From a virus: a DNA stretch of 64,000 nucleotides. Under the pieces are notes generated by a model. It worked only from the letters and a program-made list of their open reading frames with translations, ran no database searches and was not told where the DNA came from. Both the position numbers and the translations under genes were made by a program. Each line of letters begins with the position of its first letter. Within the stretch, counting starts at the first letter, position 1. This document shows positions 41,986-53,300 of this stretch, in pieces. Where the stretch lies: positions 1 to 64,000 of IMG/VR virus record IMGVR_UViG_3300025880_000012; one strand, 5' to 3'.

Positions 41986-43085
41986 TTATTCTCTAACAAC
42001 AATTGATATTGATTCAATATAGAAGTTTGATACGGACTGTATTTAGCGACAAACTCCCTACCTCTTTGTGTATATTCATCATGGACTTTTTCATGATTTA
42101 GTATTGCATTCTTTAACTGTTTAGCTCCCATATCCACATTAAAGTCAGGATAATAGTAACCTTCATTCATTAATGTTTTTGAGTTATGTACGAGAGGTAG
42201 CCCCATATAAAGAGCCTCAAAATGCGCATAATTTAAATCGTTATCATACTGATGAGAGACAATTGTTCCGCCGAATTTAGAAAAAGCATCTAGACTGCAC
42301 CAGCGATTATTAAAGAAAGTGAATTGTCCCCTGCTGACAATTTCATATCTTGACATATGAACCTTGAAAAAAGTATTCTCTCTAACTTTTTCTGTGCAAT
42401 AAATATTGACTTTTGACAATTCGTTAGGAAAGAGTGTTTCAAATTTTTGGGCAATACAAAAAGGAATCAGGAAATGCTTATTAACTAATGTATTCGATTC
42501 AAAGATTTGAACAGAATTTACTGTTTCAGGTTTAAAAAATGGGTCGCCCCCTCGCTTTTTTATCTCGTCAATTTTATCTTGAATAAAGTATGTGTCCCAC
42601 ACATATGGAGCAACTTTAACATTTTCATTATCATAATGAACCTTAACATACTCTGAACCAAAATCATGGTGAGGAGATACCCAAATCGCATCTAAAACTT
42701 TACCAATATCAGTCGAATTAGCTTCCACATTATCGTCTTCTGGAGGATGTAAGATTCCTCTCAAGTCAAACATTACCTTATTGCCTAATTGTAATAAAAA
42801 TATTTTTGAATTTTTTCTCCTTCTCTTTAATTCAATTAAGGTTTTAGTGTGAACTTCAAATCCAGCCAAAATAATAACATCAAAACTTTCAGATTGGTCG
42901 TTTACGACATCCGAAAGCATCATATATTTATGATTAAAATTTAATTTTCTGTTTGGTTTTTCTCTCGTTAAATAATAGACTTCGTGCCCCAATCTAAAAA
43001 ATATATCATAAATAAACTTAACATTCTGATTAAGTCCATTAGACCAAAAACTATTAGCTAGATTAAGAGTGATTCCAATTTTCAT
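41982..43085 (-). CDS. DUF2827-like glycosyltransferase A
   Basis: A 367-residue protein starting MKIGITLNLANSFWSNGLNQ. It fits the DUF2827 family, thought to be GT-B glycosyltransferases: NGLNQNVKFIYDIFFRLGHEVYYL at the N-terminus, DAIWVSPHHDFGSEYV in the middle. The C-terminal HFEALYMGLPLVHNS and GYYYPDFN give the nucleotide-sugar binding half. It is a paralogue of the following gene on the minus strand. Four-base overlaps (ATGA) on both sides show that the three glycosyltransferase genes are translated together. The product sugar is unknown. Confidence 0.65.
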   Translation of the reverse strand: MKIGITLNLANSFWSNGLNQNVKFIYDIFFRLGHEVYYLTREKPNRKLNFNHKYMMLSDVVNDQSESFDVIILAGFEVHTKTLIELKRRRKNSKIFLLQLGNKVMFDLRGILHPPEDDNVEANSTDIGKVLDAIWVSPHHDFGSEYVKVHYDNENVKVAPYVWDTYFIQDKIDEIKKRGGDPFFKPETVNSVQIFESNTLVNKHFLIPFCIAQKFETLFPNELSKVNIYCTEKVRENTFFKVHMSRYEIVSRGQFTFFNNRWCSLDAFSKFGGTIVSHQYDNDLNYAHFEALYMGLPLVHNSKTLMNEGYYYPDFNVDMGAKQLKNAILNHEKVHDEYTQRGREFVAKYSPYQTSILNQYQLLLENK

Positions 43086-44119
43086 GAAAGCAACTTTCTA
43101 TATTGCTCTCGAACACGGTCATTGTCAGGAGAAAATTTATGTAATACGTTTTTAGCTGCCGACCTATATGTATCTATATTGTCGTCGTGAAATTTTAAAG
43201 CTCTAATTAATTGTTCTGCGCCAGTATTAATATCATAACCAGGGTAAAAATAACCAACCTCTTTAATGTCAAAAGAATTATGTATGAGAGGTATATCTAA
43301 ATATAAAGCCTCAAGGTATACATAATTTAAAGAATTTAAAATTTGATGGGAAACGATAACATTAGATGTATCAAATATATCTTTCATTGAAATTCTATCG
43401 CCAAAAAATGATTTATTGTGCTTGACTATATCTAGTTTTGACATCAAACTTCTAAAGTATAACTTTTCTCTAAATTTAGCAGAACAATAAACTTGTAGAT
43501 TATGTATTAAGTGGGGTTCTTGTTTGTAGGTCGCCTCGACTAGATAGATAGGAATTAAACAATTTTTAGTCATGTTAAGATTGGGCTCCATGATGCCAAT
43601 GTTTTTGTCTTGACCGGGTTGATATCTTTGCGACGAATCCATGTATTTAGGGCTCCATATATAAGGAATATTGAAGACTTTTTGTGTATTGTAAAAAGTT
43701 TGTAAATACGGTATAGAAAAAGAATAATGAGGAGACACCCAAACTTCGTCAATATTATCTGTATTTAATGCAACTTTATCCGTCGAGTCACAAAACTCGA
43801 TATCAGTCATCAATCTATTACCATAATGCACATGAACATGCCTACATCTTGGATTTTTACTTTTTGCGATATCAATCGTTTCTTTTTTTAATAACGATCC
43901 AGTTTGTAATACATAATCAAATTCATAGTCACCAATTTCATGTTCCTCCATGATTAAAATATCCAAAGGAGGGTCGACACATTCTTCTACATCATGATTC
44001 ACGCAAATAGAAACATTATAACCCATATCCTTGAGCATCTCCGCCAAGAATACTATATTTTGATTTAATCCATTTACGAACAAACTTCTATTAAAAGTCG
44101 CAGTTAATAATATATTCAT
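43082..44119 (-). CDS. DUF2827-like glycosyltransferase B
   Basis: A 345-residue protein. The reading frame extends to a TTG at 44137, but I chose the ATG at 44119, because a GTGTA motif lies directly before it and the protein then starts MNILLTATFNRSLFVNGLNQ. It is a paralogue of the gene at 41982: both contain NGLNQN, EVWVSPH/AIWVSPH, HNLQVYCSAKFRE-like segments, IVSHQ, LEALYLDIPLIHNS and GYFYPGYD. The family is DUF2827, probably GT-B fold. It is the first gene of the glycosylation operon, which then runs through the three-domain enzyme. Confidence 0.65.
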   Translation of the reverse strand: MNILLTATFNRSLFVNGLNQNIVFLAEMLKDMGYNVSICVNHDVEECVDPPLDILIMEEHEIGDYEFDYVLQTGSLLKKETIDIAKSKNPRCRHVHVHYGNRLMTDIEFCDSTDKVALNTDNIDEVWVSPHYSFSIPYLQTFYNTQKVFNIPYIWSPKYMDSSQRYQPGQDKNIGIMEPNLNMTKNCLIPIYLVEATYKQEPHLIHNLQVYCSAKFREKLYFRSLMSKLDIVKHNKSFFGDRISMKDIFDTSNVIVSHQILNSLNYVYLEALYLDIPLIHNSFDIKEVGYFYPGYDINTGAEQLIRALKFHDDNIDTYRSAAKNVLHKFSPDNDRVREQYRKLLS

Positions 44120-44135
44120 TAGTATAATATACACC
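44120..44135 (-). promoter_or_regulatory. GTGTA start-proximal motif
   Basis: On the minus strand GGTGTATATTATACTA ends at the ATG of the DUF2827-like gene. Its first ten bases match the motif before 24162 on the other strand. Confidence 0.6.
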
Positions 44136-44158
44136 AATGAATGATGGGGGGAAATATT

Positions 44159-44560
44159 TTAGAAATTATTTATATCTTCTTGCTTTTGCCATTCGTTGAA
44201 TTTATGTTTTAATTCGAAATATTTATTTTGAACATATTGAAAGTAACCTAATTCGCTAAAATCACATTGATCTACCATTTTTTGCAATGTATGTTCGACT
44301 ACATTTAATATTGAAATTTTAGTTTGATGTCTAGATTCAAATGATTGAATGTTTGAATATATACCCTGAATGTGTTTTTTAATTAAATTAATATCATTGT
44401 TTAATTCTGGATGCTCCTTTTGAATAAATTTAGCAAATATCTGCAGAGACCCCTCTTCTAGTTCTGAAATATTACCAAGAAGTTCCTTTAAGAATTTTTG
44501 TTCTTGTAGATAAGTGAAGTATATATTTTTATGGGAAGTTTGATTTAACTCTTTAAACAT
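44159..44560 (-). CDS. Helical hypothetical protein
   Basis: A protein of about 133 residues. I place the start at the ATG at 44560; an in-frame TTG lies two codons upstream. It is almost wholly helical and charged (e.g. LKELLGNISELEEGSLQI, HTLQKMVDQCDFSELG), with no membrane segment or signal. It lies seven bases downstream of the fibre gene stop, so it may be translationally coupled. Small helical proteins after a fibre gene are often fibre-assembly chaperones, but this one has no recognised match, so the role is inferred from position only. Confidence 0.5.
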   Translation of the reverse strand: MFKELNQTSHKNIYFTYLQEQKFLKELLGNISELEEGSLQIFAKFIQKEHPELNNDINLIKKHIQGIYSNIQSFESRHQTKISILNVVEHTLQKMVDQCDFSELGYFQYVQNKYFELKHKFNEWQKQEDINNF

Positions 44561-44567
44561 AATCAAT

Positions 44568-47345
44568 TTAATTAGGAGTAACTGTAGGTGTTAAACTAGA
44601 GGTTGGCGTGATGCTGGTTGTTATTGATGGTGTAACTGTAGGTGTTAAACTAGAGGTTGGCGTGATACTGGTTGTTATTGATGGTGTAACTGTAGGTGTT
44701 AAACTAGAGGTTGGCGTGATGCTGGTTGTTATTGATGGTGTAACTGTAGGTGTTAAACTAGAGGTTGGCGTGATGCTGGTTGTTATTGATGGTGTAACTG
44801 TAGGTGTTAAACTAGAGGTTGGCGTGATGCTGGTTGTTATTGATGGTGTAACTGTAGGTGTTAAACTAGAGGTTGGCGTGATACTGGTTGTTATTGATGG
44901 TGTAACTGTAGGTGTAGGAGTAGGACTAGGACTAGGACTAGGACTTGGTTGAATCGATAAAACTTTTTTGTCTGTATCTGTAATCATTAAATCTAGAAAG
45001 TATCCAGATTGCGGGATAACATTTGAAAATTTAACATGGACCTGATTACTGGTTGGTACGGAATATATGCTGGCGGTAATAAAATTACTATCTATATTGG
45101 GAAGAATAATAGATGGATCAACGAAAGGAGAGCCAGTAAAATTTAAACTAGCATAATCAATAGATACATTATCCATTCCAGAGCTAAGAGGTAATCGAGA
45201 CGTATAAATCTTTTGAGAGTTTAACTGATCTAAAATATTATTGTAAGTATAATCTACGTAACTAACAGTTGACGCATGATCTTGAGAACCCGAATGGTCG
45301 TATAAAATAACCTTATGACCACTAGTTACATAAATATCGCTATCAAATGTTTTTTGGCCAAAAATAGTTTGAGTGGTATTAGTATTAACTAATTCATTTT
45401 CTAATAAATAATTTATGTCATTTACATTTCCTTCGATCACATCTTGGCGATGTACGTCTACATTTACAATAGAATCATTATTAAAATGAAATAACTCAAA
45501 AACTCCGGAGCCGGTCTGAAAAGCATTATAAGGTTCAAAATGATACATATAATACTGACCACTAATATAAGATCCTGAATAATCGTTTCCTTCAACATTG
45601 TAACGTTGATTTCTCTGAATGGTGTCGTCTGTATATAAAAGATGATTACCCAGGGTAGTCTCTCGATGAGGGTAGCTTTTGTATTCACTAAAAGAGAAGT
45701 TTGAGTTTATTGAAGAGCTAAAATTACCAGAAATAGGAACTGCTACACCTTTATGTCTCTCCCTAATTCCAACTATATTATGTACAAGATTTGAATTTTT
45801 AAGAGTATAAGAAATTGTGTCTTGAGGGGAAACTTCTACATTAAAATTAATGTTTAACTCAGGAGGTAAAACTTCACCTTCAATATTTCCAGATTCGTAA
45901 ATAATAGATTCATCTAATGCATTGACAAATTTAAAATCGTAATTAGCATAACCTGAGTAAGCTATTATACTATCTCCATGATAGTCAAGAAAGCTAGTAT
46001 CATTTTGGCCTGAGTAAATTAATTTGACTAACCCGGTATTTTCAATACTGGGTGAAGTTTCGAAAGAAAGTTCTGAGTAACCATGGAAGTAATCAAAAGT
46101 TAAATTTTTCTCAGATATGCTTGGTAGAGGTATTGTGATCTGGCGAGTTAAATAATCTTCAAGAGAATTCGATCCACTTTCATGCAATGCAATAGTAGAA
46201 TAAAATATATCATGTTCTCCAGTTCTATTATGGAAAAATTCAAATTCGAGGCTACTTAATGAATCAAGTGTTCCAGTAAAATAAGAGTGTTCTGAAAAAG
46301 CTAAAGATTTATCTGAGTCAATTGATATTAATCCATATGAACCTATATCATTCAAATTAGAAAAAGTAAAGTTATTATAAATATATTGATCGTCGCTAGA
46401 TAATGTAAAATTAGTTATATGATTTGACTGGCCAGCAGAGTCAATGCTAACTTGGTTTACATAGTATAAAGATTTATTATATGCATAATTTAGCCCACTG
46501 CCATTCCAATTATAGGGAGTTACTTCAAGAAAGCCAGATTGACCTGTGGGGTAATCTATATTGAATTTTTTTGTAGTTGATATGCCAGTAATGAAAGGGT
46601 TAGTATGATCAACATTATCGCTAACACTGTAGAGATAACCGGAAACATTGTTTAATGAAGTTGATAAAGAAATAGATAGATCCACATAGCCATCACTATA
46701 ACCCTCAAAACTGTGAGCACAACTTTCAATAAATGGAGGATAATTATTAAATTGAATAAATCCAGTAGTCGAATGATTGTGAACATCCTTCAGAATAAAT
46801 TCACCAGATATAAAGTGCTCAGAATAAATGTTCTCAAAATCAATTTCATTACCAAAAGATACTCCAGAAAACAAAGTTTGATCATTAGCAATAAAACGAT
46901 AATCAATCGACGTAAATAAAGGTTCTTCATTCAAGTTTTCAATAATTTCGCCATCTCTGACATTTTTAATGGATAGAGATATATTATTCAGTCTATTTAA
47001 GTAATCTATCTCACTGTAATAATATAATCCATTTTTATAAAAACTTACAGGAGAGTCATTAAAGTCAAAACCAACAAAGACATCGAAATTATTAAGTTCG
47101 CCGAAATTTGATACAGGCACAGACTTAATCTCACTAGAATAGTGTGCAGGGGTAATCAGAAAATCATCAATATAACCATAAACATTAACATACATACTAT
47201 CACCCTCAGACAAACCTGATCCAGTATAATAGTTATTATATGATGTTATATTTTGATATATAGAATCATTAAGGTAGCTTTGAATATTATACCTAGAGTA
47301 AGGTTCAGGGGGCCATGTGAAGCTAATATATCCAGTGGGTTCCAT
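44568..47345 (-). CDS. Tail tip fibre with Pro/Thr-repeat C-terminus
   Basis: A 925-residue fibre following the tail hub gene. Residues 1-600 are beta-rich with many Tyr, Ser and Asn and Ig- or fibronectin-like strand spacing. Residues about 650-720 contain a helical segment. Residues about 725-800 ([36 protein letters not shown]) are a distant version of the C-terminal adhesin domain of fibres A and B. A Pro/Ser/Thr tail follows: [12 protein letters not shown], then six 18-residue repeats of [18 protein letters not shown]. The tail resembles a mucin-like stalk. The hub protein ends without the usual receptor-binding C-terminus, so this gene probably supplies that function. Confidence 0.65.
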   Translation of the reverse strand: MEPTGYISFTWPPEPYSRYNIQSYLNDSIYQNITSYNNYYTGSGLSEGDSMYVNVYGYIDDFLITPAHYSSEIKSVPVSNFGELNNFDVFVGFDFNDSPVSFYKNGLYYYSEIDYLNRLNNISLSIKNVRDGEIIENLNEEPLFTSIDYRFIANDQTLFSGVSFGNEIDFENIYSEHFISGEFILKDVHNHSTTGFIQFNNYPPFIESCAHSFEGYSDGYVDLSISLSTSLNNVSGYLYSVSDNVDHTNPFITGISTTKKFNIDYPTGQSGFLEVTPYNWNGSGLNYAYNKSLYYVNQVSIDSAGQSNHITNFTLSSDDQYIYNNFTFSNLNDIGSYGLISIDSDKSLAFSEHSYFTGTLDSLSSLEFEFFHNRTGEHDIFYSTIALHESGSNSLEDYLTRQITIPLPSISEKNLTFDYFHGYSELSFETSPSIENTGLVKLIYSGQNDTSFLDYHGDSIIAYSGYANYDFKFVNALDESIIYESGNIEGEVLPPELNINFNVEVSPQDTISYTLKNSNLVHNIVGIRERHKGVAVPISGNFSSSINSNFSFSEYKSYPHRETTLGNHLLYTDDTIQRNQRYNVEGNDYSGSYISGQYYMYHFEPYNAFQTGSGVFELFHFNNDSIVNVDVHRQDVIEGNVNDINYLLENELVNTNTTQTIFGQKTFDSDIYVTSGHKVILYDHSGSQDHASTVSYVDYTYNNILDQLNSQKIYTSRLPLSSGMDNVSIDYASLNFTGSPFVDPSIILPNIDSNFITASIYSVPTSNQVHVKFSNVIPQSGYFLDLMITDTDKKVLSIQPSPSPSPSPTPTPTVTPSITTSITPTSSLTPTVTPSITTSITPTSSLTPTVTPSITTSITPTSSLTPTVTPSITTSITPTSSLTPTVTPSITTSITPTSSLTPTVTPSITTSITPTSSLTPTVTPN
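44581..44904 (-). repeat. 54-bp tandem repeat, six copies
   Basis: Units start at 44581, 44635, 44689, 44743, 44797 and 44851; they are nearly identical, differing at one A/G position. A partial seventh begins at 44905, followed by several 6-bp GGACTA-type units. They encode the Pro/Thr tail. Confidence 0.93.
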
Positions 47346-47360
47346 GATGATATTATAAAA

Positions 47361-50300
47361 CTATACTTCAATTAAATCAAATTTATCAGGATTGTATTCA
47401 ATTGCAATCACTTCAAACTTTAGGCCATTAATTTCTTTCAAATTTTTGATTTGATATTGCATTGGAGCAATTTCAGAATTGTTAACTTCTTTGATCATCC
47501 AGGTGAATCCAGGTCGAATACTGCTGTCAATTGCATTCTTCAAATTAATACTAAAAACAGAACTAGTAGATTGTACTTCATGATTTTCGAACTGTGGTGA
47601 TCTATCATCAGCCATTTCTCCTTCGTCTGTTAAACATTGAATAGATAAAGATTTCAACCCACTCGGCAGAGTAGAAACAGGGATGTCAATTTCGATTGTT
47701 TTTCTATTCGAGCTAATTTTTAATATTTTACCAGAAGATTGCTTAGGGAGTTTGTTATTATCAATTACATTAATAACATCGCCAATTCTTAAATAAGATG
47801 CAGGTAAACCAGTTTCAAACTGAATTATTTCTTTTTGCATGTGAGTCGTTAATACTTTGCTTCTAGCCAAACGCAGAGCTTCTCCTTTTCGAGTGATAGA
47901 AATACCAGCAAGTTTAACGTGCACATAACCTACTTCAGAGATACTTTCATTGTCTTCAAAGTACTCACTTTTCAACCTATACTCATCACGTTCATCTAGA
48001 TAATCTACCGTACAAGCCGAAAGTCTTTCTGTTTTAGGTGTACTCGAGTAACTAAAGCCAGATTCAGTGACATTTGAATTGTTGAATATCATAATGGGAT
48101 CTCTTTTTAAATCATCAGATATATAAATTTTCCCACCACTAAAGTTTAGTGTAGCATTATATAGATTTAGTAAACTTTTAATATACTCATAAGCTGGTTT
48201 TTGTTGGTCAATATATAGGTTGCACATAAACCTTCTTTCTTTATAAGTCCTACTTTCCAAAGTAGTTGTAACTGGTTCATCAGCTAATTTTGAAAAACGT
48301 AAAAAAGAAAACTCGTCAATATCTTCTTTCTTGATTCCATATTTACCTAATCCATAAATTGGATTAATTAATAAATCATATATAACCCATGCTGGGTTAC
48401 TAGTCCATTCTAGTGAATCTTTGAAGAAGTCAGTGTCATCAACATGAATTCCATATGTGCCAGTGCTTGCATCATAAAACGAAGGAATATTGACAAGTTT
48501 ACCTTTTACAACAAATTCTCTTTTAGGTATGTCTGGTAAGTCTTTAGAGTTAGTTCTCATTGCAAATAATGCTGTATTGGGATATGAGAAATACCCTCCT
48601 ATATATTCAGTTGCAGCAAATAATTCAGTATCCATCTTAAATCGAGCTTCCATTATTCCATATTGAACAGGGTCCATCTCCCTGGTAAGCCTATAAACTT
48701 TGATAACTCTTTTTTTAATATTTTTGGGATCACTTTTGTGATCTAATTCTGGGAAGTTTTTAATATATACATCTTTTATAAAGGGGGATGTTGAACATCC
48801 AGATGCAGTAAATGTATAGCTTTTCCAATTCTCGGGAGGATCTCCTTCTATACCGTATTCTATTTTGAACATTATTTTAGCAGGCCAAATTTCACCGCTG
48901 TTTTTAATTATGTTACCAACCTTAAAGCATAAAAAGCTAGGACAAGGAACTTTACTAGCTATAGCAAAGCCAAGTACTCCCCCAATTAACTGCAAGCCAA
49001 ATGCCATAAGTTCACCAGCAAATTCAGAAGTTTTAGATATCTTGCTAGCATGAGATAAACTTGGTGCATTAACTCCAAAACCAGGTCCACCAGTTACAGC
49101 TGTACCACAAGCGGGACCAGTGTTACCCGCATTCGTTTGAGCTTGAGGGTCAGGAGCTAAACCTCCAAGCATTTCGATTAACTTGCCAGTACCAATATAA
49201 CCCAAAATAGCTCCAATTATTGGCATTAAATTTAAGGTTACTATTTCTTCATCTCCTTCATAAATATAATGCAATTCATTAATTTTAAATGACAAAGCCA
49301 CCATAGATATATCAGGGTTAGAGACTGTATGAGTATAGTAGTAGTCGCGCTCCCCATGATTTCTAGGGCCATACAAAGGGTAGTTTATTACTTTAGTTTG
49401 TGCGGGCAGCCTAAATTCTTCATTTTCTAATAATGGTTTTTTAAGCTGTTCGGGTAATGCAGCTAACACTGTGCTGTTCAAATTATTAATGTCAGACATT
49501 TTACTTTGATTGCCATTTTGAAAGAAACCGCACGAAATATTAAAATCTAGTTTTGAAAAATTAAATCTTCCAGTATGATCTCTAATAGGTGTGTCATTGA
49601 GAAACACACTGTACGCCCAAGAAAAAGAATCAAGTTCAGTAGAAGTGTCAGCCGTAATAGAATTGGAAGTAATTCGAGTAGTAAATGAGAGGTCTATATC
49701 TTTATCTTCTATACCGTATCCGGAAGCAGTATGATTTGGGTCAATAGTTAACTTGGTTATTGCTCCATCTGAATTTGTAGATATAAAAAACCTAATTTCA
49801 CTAGACTCATCTTCAAATGGCAAATCATCAAAAAGATTACCAATCTCAAAATCCCTCGAAAAACCCATCCCTGGGCGTAGCATCTGAATTCTAGAGAGCT
49901 TGCCGAAATTATCACCTTTAAGAGAATCGGCGGAGATATTAAGAATGAGATCTTGCTTCATCATATTGCATCCTGGCCAAAGAAGGCGTGAGTCATTATT
50001 AGGAGCTGAATTGGAAAATGATAGATCGGATTCGTTAAAAAAACCTAATTGAGCATTTGCTCGGTATTTAGTCCTAGATGAAAACCCAGAAGAATAATTC
50101 AACTGCGCAGAAGTTACAGCTCCTATATTTGTGTCCTGAAATAGAACTCCATTTAATAAAGATAATTCTGACTGAGCCATAATTAAATGAACACATAATT
50201 CATCTTGATCATGAGTAATATCATTAAATGAAGCTAACTGGTAACCTGGGTCAACAACTTTAATTGAATCAATAGCACCCAGTTCATCAGTAAGAACCAG

Positions 50301-53300
50301 TGCTTTAAAGCAGCTTAATTCTAATTGTGAGAAGAAGCCAGATCTTCTAGTAGAAGCGTTTCTGTCAAATGCATTATTAAAATTACTATTAGTCCTCCAC
50401 CATGATTCCTGGGCGGATGTGCTGGTAAAATTTGGAGGAACTTTTTGTAGTTGCTCTGGAGACTTACCAGTCTTTGCAATAAATCCATATATATAAAATG
50501 CACTTTTAGGTTGATAGCCTCGATTAGATCCAGACCCAAGGGAAGATAAAGTGATGCTTTGTACTCCCATTAATTTATTGAAAACTTTAATTCTTGAACG
50601 ATTAAAAACTTGTTCTCCTTTTTTAGTGAAATAACCCGCACCTGCTGCACCACGTGTTGCACCTGTTATTCTTCCTGTAAAAAAACCAGAGTTACTTACA
50701 GCTATAGAGTTAATAGAAGTAGTATAGCGGCCTGAAGAATTTAGAGATATAAATTCAGGTGTAAAATCTATTCTAGCTTTACTAGAAGGTTCTGCGAGTT
50801 GATCGTTGTTTGATAGATCTTTTCTGTCTACAGATAAAGAAAATTTGCTTCGACCATTAACTATATTATTAGGCATAATGCCTTGAGCAACTTTTTGAGT
50901 AGCTCCTCTGGATAAATTCGGTCGCGATTGATTTCTAACATATGTTGCATAGTTACTATGAATATCGTCTGGAAAGACTTGTTTGAGATCTCCACTAGAA
51001 CTAAACTCAATGAGCACATCTTGATACTGATTACTGGAATCAATTTTCAATAAAATGCCGAAATCTTGATAAGAAGGACTATTGACTTTTACACTGTTTT
51101 GTTCGGATGAATTAGATAAATTAAAGGGAGCTGGGCGTTCATGAGTAAATGGGTGAATAGGTGTCCACATACCTTCGCCTTCATTTCCATTAGGATCCCA
51201 CACTGGGTTATCTGGTACATTGGTAATAAAAATTTTATCAATTCTTCCTAAATCTGATATAGCACAAAAACAATCTATTCGAGATAGGCAATATTGAGGT
51301 AGGGTTGTATCAGCAAAGCCTATATTATATAACCTAAAGACCATAACTTCAGCTCGGTAGAGTAAGTTATTATTATAAAAGCCACGGCTATATCTATCCA
51401 CATTAGCTCCAATACTAGAGAAAAAATCAGATGCATCAATATCAATAAACTCAATTACATCGTCATCTAGTAAAGTATGCTCTAAGGTATTGATGCCGTC
51501 ATCTATGATTGTTAAGTTGTCAAGTTTCCACGCATCGCGTTTATTATACATATATGCGGGAGAACCGTTAATTGCATTACTTAATGTGGAACCAACTCCT
51601 GGTATTATTTTGATCTGTCGAGGTGAATGGTTGGCTCCTTCGGCATCTTTAGTTGTAGTGATGGTTGCTCGCTCAAATGAAAAGTTTGGTTTATTTAATT
51701 GACTGCGAATAAGTTCTTGAGCTTTGTTTATAAAATCATTAGCAAACGATGCATTGCGTAAAAATAATGAAACGGGGGCAGTTTTATTTCCGAAGCCAAT
51801 ATTTGTAGTTGTTGATGTATTGCCAGGGTCATCAGTTAAGTTAAATGTATTATTTCCAGCGAACACACTAAAAGCATTAATTTTAGCAAATAAACCACCA
51901 ATTTGTTCGCCCGAGCTATCGAAGCCTCGTTGAGGATAATCAATCATGTAACTATATCGATTAGATAAAAAGCTAGTAGGTCTTGCATTATCTGGAGTAA
52001 AAATATCGCCAAAGCTATCAGTGAAATTAACAGCCGTATTATTTACATTCGAAAATCTATTAAAGCAATTACTATGAATATTTTCTCTCGTACCAAATAC
52101 AGTAGTAGTACTAATGGTGATTGTTTTTTGATAAAGTAATGCAGACAATGGAACTTCCAAAAAAACTACGGTACGCATTTTTTGTCGAGATAGAAATTGT
52201 CTAGTACAACGACGAGAGAAAAAAGAGCTAAAGTCTTGATGCCAGGTAGGTTCACTACTTAAATCACTGAAACTACCATTGAGGTTTTGTACCCTCCATT
52301 TAAGATCTCCAGTCCACAACACCATAGTAATAGTTATACTATTAATATCTGATGCAGTTAAAGAGTCCCCTCGAATATCAGCATAAGGTCGAAGCATACC
52401 CTTCAATTTACTAGAGGTAAATCTATTATCATTATTTAAAGAATCAATAATAAAATCAATATCATCATCCATGTAAGTTTGGAGGGCGGGGTCTGTGTGA
52501 GCAGAAACAGAGGTTGCAAATCCAAAATCCAAGCAGTAAGGTGCAGAAGACCTTTGTCTTTCTGCATTCGATATAGCTTCTTGTTCACGAAATTTAAAAT
52601 CTAAGTGAGGCGGAGAATTATCGGGAGTAATATTAATTCGAATATCCTCATCTATAGAGGAACTCAAAGAATTACCAAGGTTGATTAAGTTTTTAAACTC
52701 TTCACTATTAGACATAGATTCTATGTCTAGCTCTAATGGGTTTTCAGTTTCCACGCGTAACAATTGAGACCATTTGTGAAACCTTTCGACAGTTAAGCCA
52801 AAATCTCGACTGAATTGAGCTATTTCATTTGGTTCAGTGGGCATAGAATAAAAATTTTCTAAGTCAAAAACTGGAATGTGTTGATATACTGAATTTCCAT
52901 TTGTGTCTATAAAGTTAGAAGGTAGCCCAACATTAGAGCCTCCAGCCCAATTAGGGAATGATGAGCCATTACTTCTAAATTGATTTAAGGATAGAACTCC
53001 AAGATGAGGAATGCCTGCGACTAAAGGAGTCCTAATCGTAAAACCAGATTCTATTGCGCCTGAAGTCATTAAGAGAGAGCTTATACTGCTCGCAGGTATA
53101 CCCGGATTTGCTGTTAAAAATAGTTGCTTCGTTGTCTCCCAAGCATTAGATAACTGATGTACATAAAAACTGAAGTTAACTCTATTGTGAGCATAATATT
53201 TATCAATCATATTAAAGGTATCTGTTGAGTTGTTATGTTTATGCTCTAGTAATACATAAGTTTTTTCTTTTGATGTAATCGATGCAACTCCTAACGAAGC

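Noticed and set aside
44120-44137. TTG at 44137 as start of the DUF2827-like gene
   Set aside because: These codons are the GTGTA motif itself; the family's usual N-terminus starts at the ATG at 44119.
44608-44952. Plus-strand frame of GVKLEVGV-type repeats
   Set aside because: It is the antisense reading of the 54-bp Pro/Thr repeat and has no start site or context of its own.
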